A stretch of 64,000 bases of DNA from Gp7-AA10 sp035636095 (GTDB taxonomy: Bacteria; Acidobacteriota; Thermoanaerobaculia; Gp7-AA8), in contig DASPZU010000084.1 in the NCBI GenBank assembly GCA_035636095.1, forward strand, positions 106,668-170,667, read 5' to 3'. A program made the position numbers and the translations under genes. This document shows positions 17,512 through 25,083 of this stretch, piece after piece; the stretch's first letter is position 1; each line of letters begins with the position of its first letter. The notes below the pieces were generated by a model. It did not search any database. It worked only from the letters and a program-made list of their open reading frames with translations, and was not told the origin of the DNA.

Positions 17512-19197
17512 CTACGGAGGTGTCGTGTTGGTGCCGACTCCAGCAGGAGCGCCCGCCGGGCATCCTACGCCAACCACCAGAGGCGGCGGGCAAACGAGAA
17601 CGCCACCGGCCGGTCCGATCTGAGCAACTGTGCTCGATCCAACAGGCGGCGAGCAACCGTTGCCGAGCCACGCGGCGTCGAACAGGACCGAGAAGCGGCT
17701 CTCTGCCTGCATGTTGACGGTGACCCAGTTCTGGCTTGCACGCAACGCGAGTTGCGCAGCCACGGTCGAGTTATCGCGCGAGAAGCCAATGCCACCCGCA
17801 GCCGGATTGAGACCGGCGTTGAGGTTGAGATACATCCAGCCACCGACATCACCCGCGGCACTCGGCGCGGCCGGGAAGACCGCTCCCGATGTCGGCACGG
17901 ATGAAGTCTCCGGCAGACCTAACGCGGGAGGCGCCGGCGAAATGATCACGCCGCCAGCCTGGGTGGCTGCATTCTCATGCTCGTCGAAACGGACGATCTC
18001 AGTGAACGGGATCAACGAGTTTCCAATCGCACCAACAGTCGTACCGTTGGTCGAGCAGGCGCCGACTGTAAAGCCTTCACGCCAGATCTGGAAGTTGGTG
18101 TTGAAGCTTCCGGTGCCACCATTGATCCAGCGGGCAGCGAAGAGCGATGGCAGTGGCTGACGTCGATCAGCGCGACGATCGATGACCTGAGCCGCCGGCG
18201 CTTGGTTGGTGTAACGATCATAGAAGGTGTTCGGCAGGTTGGTGCTCGGGAACGCCTGGAGCGAACCAACACCACCACCCTCCGGGATCGCACGGATGTG
18301 GACCATCGGGCTGCCGCCAGCGGCATTGGTCACGGCTGGATTCGGCTGGATGTTCTCGTAATCGCCGACCAGCACGTTATCGAACAGGATGTTGCCGGTG
18401 AAATACGCGGCGATGTTAGGCAGCGAAGTGTTGCAGTTGCCATTCACGTCAACCGTGATGTAGCCAATCGCATCGTTGTGCGTGCCACCGATCTTGGTCG
18501 TGGTCGCGCAGGGAATCGCAACGTTGCCGCTGAACCCCGTGGTGAAGACGGACTGCAGGTCCGATAGCAGCCCCGGAGGAATTGCGCCCGGGAGGTTCGT
18601 GCAATTTGCAAAGCTGACGATGTTCGGATTGGTGGTCGCCAGGTTGATGGGTGTCGGAGCGCCCGCGGGACACGCCGGCAAACCAGCACCGCCGCAAGCG
18701 GGCTGTGAACCGGCGGTCGGGTTCGCCGGCTCGGCTGTCGTATTCGACGTGCCTGAGAGCGGGGCGATGACGCCGCGGTTAAAGATGTCGTACAGGTTGA
18801 TGGGCTGTACGTCGTAACCGGTCAGGAAGATGTTGAAGTCGATCGCCGGGAACGACCAGTCTGTCCAAATGACCACGTGCGCGATCTGAGGAAGATTGCT
18901 CACGTTGGTGATGGTGAACAGCGTCGTCCGGGCGGTACCCTGTGGTGACTTGAAGTCGACATCGAAGAACGGCAGCAACAATGTTGCGGCTGGCGCCGTG
19001 CCGATGTCGCACGAGTCATCGTTGTTGGTCGTCGTGGGAGCAGATGCGCCACCCGCAATCGCTCCACCCGCAGCCGGCTGCGTCACACCTGAGGTGAACG
19101 ACGCGTTGGGCTGTGGTGTCAGATGCCGGGTAACGGCGAACGCCGATCCCGCCATCAGTACGGCGGCCAACATGGCCAGAACCGTGAGTTTTCTCAT
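17512..19197 (-). CDS. Secreted protein of unknown function
   Basis: 561 aa from ATG 19197 with a good ribosome-binding site (TAGGAGAAAG). The signal peptide is MRKLTVLAMLAAVLMAGSAFA. The mature chain is rich in Asn, Thr, Gly, Pro and Ala. It has a conserved-looking start DSCDIGTAPAATLLLPFFDV, aromatic beta segments such as HVVIWTDWSFPAIDFNIFL and YITVDVNGNCN, paired cysteines, and a glycine/proline-rich end. The pattern suggests an all-beta surface or extracellular protein. I recognise no named domain. It is flanked by its own promoter region and a strong terminator, so it is probably transcribed alone. Confidence 0.7.
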   Translation of the reverse strand: MRKLTVLAMLAAVLMAGSAFAVTRHLTPQPNASFTSGVTQPAAGGAIAGGASAPTTTNNDDSCDIGTAPAATLLLPFFDVDFKSPQGTARTTLFTITNVSNLPQIAHVVIWTDWSFPAIDFNIFLTGYDVQPINLYDIFNRGVIAPLSGTSNTTAEPANPTAGSQPACGGAGLPACPAGAPTPINLATTNPNIVSFANCTNLPGAIPPGLLSDLQSVFTTGFSGNVAIPCATTTKIGGTHNDAIGYITVDVNGNCNTSLPNIAAYFTGNILFDNVLVGDYENIQPNPAVTNAAGGSPMVHIRAIPEGGGVGSLQAFPSTNLPNTFYDRYTNQAPAAQVIDRRADRRQPLPSLFAARWINGGTGSFNTNFQIWREGFTVGACSTNGTTVGAIGNSLIPFTEIVRFDEHENAATQAGGVIISPAPPALGLPETSSVPTSGAVFPAAPSAAGDVGGWMYLNLNAGLNPAAGGIGFSRDNSTVAAQLALRASQNWVTVNMQAESRFSVLFDAAWLGNGCSPPVGSSTVAQIGPAGGVLVCPPPLVVGVGCPAGAPAGVGTNTTPP

Positions 19198-19534
19198 TTC
19201 TTTCTCCTACACATCAATTGTTGATTGACTTTTTCGATAGCGTGAGCGTCACCCTCTCTCGACGATACAATCACCTCCCGCGCCGTTCTTTAAAAACCTT
19301 TATTCCGTGTCAATTGCCGTAACAGTATGGCCATCAGAACGAGAAGTCAATACCTAAAACGCAATTTTATGGCGTTACGCCATACGTTGATTGGGCGAAA
19401 ACGGGCGCATTATATCGAACGACCGCCCCGAAACAAGCACCACTTGCGTAAACTGAAAACAAGCCGCAGCGGCCCCCGCAAGTTCGGTGCCCGAGCGAAA
19501 ACGGATGGATGGCAGGCCGGCAGGGTTGAAGGAA
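19198..19534. other. 337-bp intergenic region with an operator-like palindrome
   Basis: No coding potential that I can support. It contains the upstream region of the 561-aa gene (a TTGACA-like hexamer near 19309 on the minus strand and its Shine-Dalgarno) and a perfect palindrome, listed separately. It is AT-richer than its surroundings around 19270-19420. The part next to 19535 is GC-rich trailer for the FG-GAP gene. Confidence 0.6.
19368..19384. promoter_or_regulatory. Perfect 7+3+7 palindrome, possible operator
   Basis: tatggcg-tta-cgccata is an exact inverted repeat in the AT-rich part of the intergenic region, about 170 bp upstream of the 561-aa gene start and 150 bp after the FG-GAP stop. 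The short loop and absence of a T-tract make a protein-binding site more likely than a terminator. No regulator is identified. Confidence 0.4.
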
Positions 19535-21271
19535 TTACTTCCTCGCCTGTGACTCCGCCGGAAGCACCCCGCGATTCAGAAAAACGTGAATGGAGCCATC
19601 CCGTTTGGCGAACATCGTCGAGGATGTCGACTCGTACATCAAGATGACATCCGGCTTGCCATCGCCGTTGACATCGGCAACCGTGATGTCGTAGTTCGTG
19701 TTTGGCTCGACTTTGAGCCCCTCCACCTTGGCGCGCCGAAAACCACCGTGACCATCGCCGAGCAGGATCACCGCCTCGCGCGGATCGAAGCGGGTGTAAA
19801 TGAGATCGAGGCGGCCGTCGCCATCGAAATCGCCGACCGCCAGACCGAGAACCGGCCGAGTGCTGCCCCAACGGACGATCGGCGTCCGCTTCGGTTGCCG
19901 ATCGGCGAAACTGACGCGATCGATGCCGACGATCGTCTTCACCGGCGGATCTGGAATGCCGCTGCGATCGAGATCCGCCGGCCAATATCGAATGTACGAC
20001 TGGATGGCATCATCGCGCTTTCGCGAGCTGAATCTGCCGGCTGCAGTCGCATAGTAGTAGCCGAGCGTGGGAATCAAATATTCATCGGCGCCCAGCGGTC
20101 TCCATTTCTTCGTTCCATCGCTGAGAAAAATCGTGTCGTTGCTGTTCATGTACGTCGTAGCCGCGACCACATCCGTGCTTCTCGATTTCCCCTGAAGATT
20201 CGCGAGCGTCAGCCAGTCGCCGGCAACAGGACGCTCCGCTCCGGCGATGTCGGCGGCCTCCCACGACTCGCCCTTGTTTCGGTTCAGATAGACGCGGATT
20301 TTTCCTGTCGGCTCAGGACCCGTTTTTGCGCCAGCCTCGCTGATGGCAACGAGATCAGGATATCCATCGTGATCGACATCCGTGACTGCAATACGCCGCG
20401 TCGGATATTTCCGCGGGAGACCTTTTGTCACCGGGGTGAAGTTCCCTTTGCCGTCACCCAACATCACGAAGATGCCGACCTGGTGGACACCGAACGCCAG
20501 GTCCATGTGACCGTCTTTATTAAAATCGGCCGCGACCACGTTCCCGTAGTCCACACCCTGCGGCCACTTCACAGCGTCCCAGAACTTCCAATGACCTTTG
20601 CAATCGCCGAGGAATATCGCCGGCAACTGGCCGCCCTGGCGCTCCGGTGGGGCGATGATGTCCGGACATCCATCGCCGTTCATATCAGCGACCGCAGGCG
20701 AGTTTCGCCAGGAACCGGAGGTCGGCAAACCGGCAGATGACTCCTCGAAGACAATCGTCTTGTCGATCGTGCTGGGCGAGAGCTCAGAGAATTCAGGACG
20801 CATGTTCTCGAAGTAGTGCAATTGCGCTTCGGTATACCGAGAGCTCGGCGGTGCTTCTCGCGCCTCCAGCTCCGCGGCCGTCGCTTCCGGAGTCCATACC
20901 CAGATCCACTTATCGTTCATCTGATAGACCTCGCGGGTGATGTTCACAAAACCGAAAGGCCGCACGAAACCCGGCTCCTGTCCGTCCCAGTTTTCCCAAC
21001 GGCGATCGAACTTCTCGATATGAAAAGAACGGCCGAACCGCCAATAGTGGACGTTCGGATCGGGATCGGGGCCGGGATCCTCGGCGGTACCAAGTCGCGC
21101 TCTGCGCTGCTCCTGAGTCTCTGGCCGCAGATAGTGCGGTGCGCCGCCGTCCTGGGAGCTCGGCTGCGCCGGCGCGACCGTGGCGGTCTGGGGAGGAGTG
21201 GGCTGAGAAAAGGATGCGCTGCTCGTCAACACGGCAGCGATCGAAGCGACGACAAGGGTCTTTACGAACAT
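19535..21271 (-). CDS. Secreted FG-GAP/VCBS repeat protein
   Basis: 578 aa. The signal peptide covers residues 1-23 (TLVVASIAAVLTSSASFSQ). From residue 190 on there are at least five FG-GAP blades with calcium-binding loops: DMNGDGCPD, DFNKDGHMD, DVDHDGYPD, DFDGDGRLD and DVNGDGKPD. Such blades build an integrin-like beta-propeller used in cell-surface binding. The N-terminal 150 residues (VHYWRFGRSFHIEKFDRRWE) are unassigned. It follows the Wzm permease by 23 bp with an AGGAG ribosome-binding site, so the two probably share an operon and the protein may be linked to surface-polymer assembly. Confidence 0.85.
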   Translation of the reverse strand: MFVKTLVVASIAAVLTSSASFSQPTPPQTATVAPAQPSSQDGGAPHYLRPETQEQRRARLGTAEDPGPDPDPNVHYWRFGRSFHIEKFDRRWENWDGQEPGFVRPFGFVNITREVYQMNDKWIWVWTPEATAAELEAREAPPSSRYTEAQLHYFENMRPEFSELSPSTIDKTIVFEESSAGLPTSGSWRNSPAVADMNGDGCPDIIAPPERQGGQLPAIFLGDCKGHWKFWDAVKWPQGVDYGNVVAADFNKDGHMDLAFGVHQVGIFVMLGDGKGNFTPVTKGLPRKYPTRRIAVTDVDHDGYPDLVAISEAGAKTGPEPTGKIRVYLNRNKGESWEAADIAGAERPVAGDWLTLANLQGKSRSTDVVAATTYMNSNDTIFLSDGTKKWRPLGADEYLIPTLGYYYATAAGRFSSRKRDDAIQSYIRYWPADLDRSGIPDPPVKTIVGIDRVSFADRQPKRTPIVRWGSTRPVLGLAVGDFDGDGRLDLIYTRFDPREAVILLGDGHGGFRRAKVEGLKVEPNTNYDITVADVNGDGKPDVILMYESTSSTMFAKRDGSIHVFLNRGVLPAESQARK

Positions 21272-21294
21272 GCGTTGAGGTCTCCTGCTGAAAG

Positions 21295-21960
21295 TCAGAT
21301 CAAATCTGCCAGCGTTGGCTGCGCGCGACGAAAAAATGTGAGTCCACCGAGAAAGAATCCAGTGGAAACAACTAGAAGGAATACGAGCGAGCCGATGTCA
21401 GGTAACGCTGCCGACAGAATTGCGCTGCGGAACAAACCGAGCAGCGGGGTCATTGGATTCCAGTGAAAAAAAGATTCGAACCGCCCCGCCACCGGATAGA
21501 GAATCGGACTGAGATAGAAAACAATCGAGAGTAAGAAGCCCACGATGGGAAGGAGATCGCGGAAGACAGCGTACGCCGTCGCCAGGAACCACCCCAGGCC
21601 GACCTGCAGGCCGAACTGAAGCACGAGCGCGAAAGGCAGCAGCCAGATGAAACGCGGTGCCGCGCCGCGAAGCATCAGAACACCGATGAAGAGCAAAAGG
21701 CCCACAGCTTCAAAGATGAGGGCCGAGGCGTTCGGCACAACGATCAGGAGCTCGCTTCGAAAGGCCAGCCTTCGCACCATCGGCGCGTTCTCCACGATCG
21801 TGGTCGTCGAGCGCATCAACCCCTCATTGATCCCGAGCCAGGGCAGCAAACCCGAGATCAGGAAAAAGATGTAGTTGTCGTCTCTGGAGGCTGGTGCACG
21901 CCGGAACATGTACGTGAAAACAAACCAGTACAGGGCCACCAGGCTGAGGGGCTGTAACAC
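21295..21960 (-). CDS. ABC-2 polysaccharide export permease (Wzm-like), N-terminus without a normal start
   Basis: From GTG 21960 there are 221 aa with five to six membrane helices (LVALYWFVFTYMF, YIFFLISGLLPWLGINEGL, AAPRFIWLLPFALVLQFGLQ). They are typical of O-antigen/teichoic acid exporters. The same frame continues upstream with LLRELVKRDFTARFTGSALG, the conserved cytoplasmic N-terminus of this family, back to a stop at 22117-22119, but contains no ATG, GTG or TTG there. So either a rare start (ATT 22095 or a CTG) is used, or a small frame error or mutation has removed the start. It is the likely partner of the ATPase at 9796-11013. Confidence 0.8.
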   Translation of the reverse strand: MLQPLSLVALYWFVFTYMFRRAPASRDDNYIFFLISGLLPWLGINEGLMRSTTTIVENAPMVRRLAFRSELLIVVPNASALIFEAVGLLLFIGVLMLRGAAPRFIWLLPFALVLQFGLQVGLGWFLATAYAVFRDLLPIVGFLLSIVFYLSPILYPVAGRFESFFHWNPMTPLLGLFRSAILSAALPDIGSLVFLLVVSTGFFLGGLTFFRRAQPTLADLI

Positions 21961-22105
21961 GGCCCAGAAGAGGCCCAGCGCCGAGCCGGTGAAACGGGCA
22001 GTGAAGTCGCGCTTGACGAGCTCGCGAAGGAGGTGGACGTTGCTGTGCGTGAGGAAGCCTCCGGACTTGACAGAGTGTGGCCCAAGTCCGTAAATTGAGG
22101 CGGCA

Positions 22106-22134
22106 ACTTTATTTTTTCATAGCATAAAAGTCAA
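22106..22134 (-). promoter_or_regulatory. Putative sigma70-type promoter for the Wzm-like gene
   Basis: On the minus strand, TTGACT (22134-22129), a 17-bp spacer and TAAAGT (22111-22106). It lies in the short AT-rich gap to the divergent XRE gene, and transcription would start close to the first conserved Wzm codons. The AT-rich inverted sequence TTTATT/AATAAA around it could be an operator for the XRE protein. Confidence 0.4.
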
Positions 22135-22144
22135 TAAAAAGCCG

Positions 22145-22510
22145 ATGAATAAGCCAGTGCAGCTCGAGCTAGTCGGACGAAAAATCCGACAGCTTCGCCG
22201 TCAACGCAAGCTGACCCAGGTCGAGCTCGCCGATCGCATCGGCATTCATCAGTCCGATCTTTCGCGCATGGAGCAGGGCGAGTACAAAGTCGGTCTCGAT
22301 ACGCTTCTGCAAATCCTGCAGACATTCGACCTCAGCATCGGAGACTTCTTCGAAGAGGGAAATCGCGCGCAGTCGGTGTTCGACAAGCTGAGAACGCTCA
22401 GCCCCGCTGCACAGAAAGAAGTCGAGAGCTTCATCGAATTCAAGCGCGCGCTGGAGCTGGGCGGACCCTGGGAATCAGACGACGGAGAGAGCGAGGGTGG
22501 GGATGTCTGA
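22145..22510 (+). CDS. XRE-family (Cro/CI-type HTH) transcriptional regulator
   Basis: 121 aa. The helix-turn-helix spans residues 11-65: IRQLRRQRKLTQVELADRIG, then IHQSDLSRMEQGEYKVGLDT, the classic HTH_3 pattern. The C-terminal part (LRTLSPAAQKEVESFIEFKR) is a short helical segment, perhaps for dimerisation. It is divergent from the Wzm-like gene with under 50 bp between coding ends, so it may control that promoter and its own. The stop overlaps the next gene, indicating an operon with the TPR protein. Confidence 0.88.
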   Translation: MNKPVQLELVGRKIRQLRRQRKLTQVELADRIGIHQSDLSRMEQGEYKVGLDTLLQILQTFDLSIGDFFEEGNRAQSVFDKLRTLSPAAQKEVESFIEFKRALELGGPWESDDGESEGGDV

Positions 22511-23384
22511 GGTGCTGACTCGCGCCGAAGAGGTGCGCCAGACGGCGCTGGCAAAGGTCCGGGCCGGGGAAATCGATAACGCGCTCGAGCTCTATGATGC
22601 CGCGCTGCAGATCGCGGATGATGAAGAGACGCGCGAGCTGATCACGATCAACAAAGCCGACGCGATGATCGCCACCGAGCGATCCGGACCGGAGGTTCAG
22701 GCTCTTCCGACCATCGTCATGCGCCGCCGCAATTTGCGTCATGTCTATCTGGCCGCGTATGCGCTGGTGTTCAAGTACCGCATGGAGAAGGAGCTGAAGC
22801 GCGCGACCTTTTACGCGCAGCTGGCCCTCGAGACCGCGGAAGAAGCCAATGAGCCGCTGTGGAAGATCGGCGCGCTGAACGAGCTTGCCAGCATCTACGA
22901 CATCGACTCGACGTTCGCCAGCGCGATCGCGTGCGGTGAGCAGGCGGTGGCGCTGATCGAGCAGCTCGAGAATCCCGACGAACACCGCCTTGCCTACGGC
23001 CTGGCTGTTGAAAACCTCGGCGCCTCAAAGCTGCTGAACAACGAATTTGAAGAAGGAATCGCGCTGGTCGAGAAGGCCCTCCCCTTTATCGCCGCTCCAA
23101 TGCACGTGGCCGAGGCCTATATCGATCTTTGCTTCGGATACCTGGCCATGGAGAACCTCGAGCGCGCCTGGCACTACGGGCAAGGTGCACTCGATCTGGC
23201 GACCGAATCGCGTCAGATTCGCAACGCCCATTACCTCCTCGGCGAAGTCGCTTACAAAATGGGCGATATCGCTCTGGCCGAGGTCCATTTCGACAAGCTG
23301 TCGGCGTTCTATCCCAACTTCCGGCACCTGAAATCGTTGCTCTTCGCGATCGATCTGCGATCGATGGTGAATCTGAAACTATGA
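22503..23384 (+). CDS. TPR-repeat protein downstream of the XRE regulator
   Basis: 293 aa from ATG 22503, overlapping the XRE stop by 8 bp (a GTG at 22497 is also possible). There is no signal peptide. It is all-helical with TPR-like pairs: EIDNALELYDAALQIADDEE, KRATFYAQLALETAEEANE, ASAIACGEQAVALIEQLENP and LERAWHYGQGALDLATES. Pairing an HTH gene with a TPR protein recalls regulators whose activity is set by a helical-repeat partner, but no peptide pheromone is visible here. It overlaps the next gene by 4 bp. Confidence 0.72.
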   Translation: MSEVLTRAEEVRQTALAKVRAGEIDNALELYDAALQIADDEETRELITINKADAMIATERSGPEVQALPTIVMRRRNLRHVYLAAYALVFKYRMEKELKRATFYAQLALETAEEANEPLWKIGALNELASIYDIDSTFASAIACGEQAVALIEQLENPDEHRLAYGLAVENLGASKLLNNEFEEGIALVEKALPFIAAPMHVAEAYIDLCFGYLAMENLERAWHYGQGALDLATESRQIRNAHYLLGEVAYKMGDIALAEVHFDKLSAFYPNFRHLKSLLFAIDLRSMVNLKL

Positions 23385-24406
23385 AGCGCGTTCTCTTGGC
23401 TCTGCTTTTCGCCATCGTGCCGACAGCGCTGCTGGCGCAGGTTGCCGATCGCGACGTGCTGCTCACGCAGGATGGGACGCTGTACACCGTCGAGAGCGTC
23501 GACAACGACGGCAGCGTTCAGGGAGAGGCGAGTCGATATCTGACGCTGACCACGCAGCGGGGCAATGAACGACCGAAGATGGCGATCGTGCCCGACTCGC
23601 TCGCTGCCGGCGTGCACTGGCGTCCGGCTCTGGCCTACGACGACGACTCGCGAACTCTGTTTGTGTTCTGGCTGAAGATGCCCAACGGCATGTCGAGCGA
23701 GCTGCTTCTCGCTTCTTACTCGAATGGAAAATGGCAGCCGGCGCTCTCCATCGACAGTCAGGCCTTCCGTCTTCGCTTCAATCTGCGGGTGGCAATCACG
23801 CGGCAAGTCACCCAGGTTCAAAGGAACGGTTCCATGATTCTGGTACCGGCCCTTCTGGTCCACGCCGTTTGGTGGGAGCAGACCGGATACAGCGAAACAG
23901 CGCGCTACGCGTTGCTTCCGATTGAAAAAGGCGCCGTGACGACGCCCGACCTGCACGATCTGAACGAATTCGCCGCTTCGCAGCCGCTGTTCCCCAACGT
24001 CGCGGATCCGCAGTTCAATGCCGAAATCCTCAAGCATCCGGCCTTCGTCGACAACGGAACCGCAGAATCGATCGACGTCATCTTCGGTGATACCTTCCTC
24101 AAGGCATTCAACCGGGTGACACTAAAGCCGATCGCGGATGGACGCATTCACATTCCCATCGGCGCGCGTCCGGTGGGTCCGCGTGTTCCGGCGCCGCTGT
24201 CATTCGCGGGTGACTGGAACGGCCGCATCTCGACAATCCCGTCGCCGCACAGCGGCAAACTGGTGCTCTACAACACGACCTCTCAATCGCTGAACTACAT
24301 CATGTATTCGGCGGGCACATGGTCGTCGGTCAAGACCGTGGCGCTCAGCGACAAGCTGTCGGCCGACGCGGCAGTGGCTGCCCTCAGCCGGATGATGAAT
24401 CAGTAA
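23381..24406 (+). CDS. Secreted protein, unknown function
   Basis: 341 aa from ATG 23381, overlapping the TPR gene by 4 bp. The signal peptide is MKRVLLALLFAIVPTALLAQ. The mature part shows repeated short beta motifs with Asp/Ser turns (DVLLTQDGTLYTVESVDNDG, RTLFVFWLKMPNGMSSELLL, LVLYNTTSQSLNYIMYSAG), which would fit a beta-propeller or sialidase-like fold. I cannot name the family. As the third gene of the XRE-TPR operon it is probably the effector or reporter of that module in the periplasm or outside. Confidence 0.65.
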   Translation: MKRVLLALLFAIVPTALLAQVADRDVLLTQDGTLYTVESVDNDGSVQGEASRYLTLTTQRGNERPKMAIVPDSLAAGVHWRPALAYDDDSRTLFVFWLKMPNGMSSELLLASYSNGKWQPALSIDSQAFRLRFNLRVAITRQVTQVQRNGSMILVPALLVHAVWWEQTGYSETARYALLPIEKGAVTTPDLHDLNEFAASQPLFPNVADPQFNAEILKHPAFVDNGTAESIDVIFGDTFLKAFNRVTLKPIADGRIHIPIGARPVGPRVPAPLSFAGDWNGRISTIPSPHSGKLVLYNTTSQSLNYIMYSAGTWSSVKTVALSDKLSADAAVAALSRMMNQ

Positions 24407-24414
24407 GCCGCGTA

Positions 24415-24582
24415 CTAGACCTGCGGCTTCGATTTACCCACCGAAGAGATCACGCCAATCCCGAGAAGTGCCAGCGCTCCGATCGCGATCCAGATCGGCG
24501 GCATGTGCAGCATGTAGGCGGCGATCGCGGCGGCCGCGATGAGAATGATCCAGCCGACCAGCGCGAGATTGAACCAGTTCAC
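24415..24582 (-). CDS. 55-aa two-helix membrane protein at the end of the nuo-atp cluster
   Basis: GTG 24582 is preceded by an excellent ribosome-binding site (GGGGAGG, 6-bp spacing), and the frame ends at TAG 24415. Two hydrophobic helices, FNLALVGWIILIAAAAIAAY and PIWIAIGALALLGIGVISS, are joined by a short loop with MLHMPP and followed by a basic tail GKSKPQV. It lies downstream of atpE on the same strand, separated by a repeat hairpin, and meets the convergent secreted-protein gene with an 8-bp gap. It may be a small membrane-complex subunit or assembly factor. The function is unknown. Confidence 0.65.
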   Translation of the reverse strand: MNWFNLALVGWIILIAAAAIAAYMLHMPPIWIAIGALALLGIGVISSVGKSKPQV

Positions 24583-24619
24583 GTAGAACCTCCCCTGCTG
24601 GAAGACTCAGCAATGGAAG

Positions 24620-24710
24620 TGCCAGGCAGAAGGCAGAAGTGGGAGAAGTGGCAGAAGGCAAAAGGGCGGGCGGGACTTCTGCCTGCTGCCTTCTGCCTTC
24701 TGCCTTAGCT
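24620..24710. repeat. Heptamer hairpin element A, between atpE and the 55-aa gene
   Basis: Two copies of GGCAGAA (24625-24638) and a further partial pair (24650-24665) face about four copies of the reverse complement TTCTGCC (24677-24705, one variant), so the transcript can fold into a long hairpin. It ends 4 bp from the atpE stop codon. The 7-mer unit is the same as in element D. Confidence 0.85.
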
Positions 24711-24714
24711 TACC

Positions 24715-25044
24715 TCACCGGAAGGCGAGGATGAGCGATACGACCAGCGAGTAGATGACGAGCGACTCGATGAGCGCCAGACCGATGATCATATTCAGTC
24801 GGATAGCGCCGGCGGCCGTCGGATTGCGCGCAATGCCCTCAACAGCCGATGCGATGGCGCGGCCCTGGCCGATGGCTCCGGCTGCGGCGGCGATGCCCAG
24901 CACGAAGGCCGCCGAGACAAGGCCCCAGCGGACCCCGGTCTGAGTCGTTCCCGAAAGTGGCGCATACGTGGGGGGTGCTTGCGCGAATGCCGAGACCGCA
25001 AAGAGCGCGGCCACGACCAGCATCAGGATGATTCTCTTTTTCAC
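24715..25044 (-). CDS. atpE: F-type ATP synthase subunit c, with signal-peptide-like leader
   Basis: 109 aa, about 30 longer than most c subunits because of an N-terminal cleavable-looking segment (MKKRIILMLVVAALFAVSAF). The c-ring hairpin follows: GLVSAAFVLGIAAAAGAIGQ, the loop ARNP, then IIGLALIESLVIYSLVVSLI. The ion-binding glutamate is E93, with Q60 33 residues before it, S94 next to it and Y98 four after. Gln, Glu-Ser and Tyr are part of the Na+ signature of sodium c-rings, but the following Thr is Leu here, so ion choice is uncertain. It is encoded after atpB without F1 genes. Confidence 0.92.
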   Translation of the reverse strand: MKKRIILMLVVAALFAVSAFAQAPPTYAPLSGTTQTGVRWGLVSAAFVLGIAAAAGAIGQGRAIASAVEGIARNPTAAGAIRLNMIIGLALIESLVIYSLVVSLILAFR

Positions 25045-25083
25045 TCCAATTTCCTCCTTTTCCTCGATCCCGAAAGATTCGTT

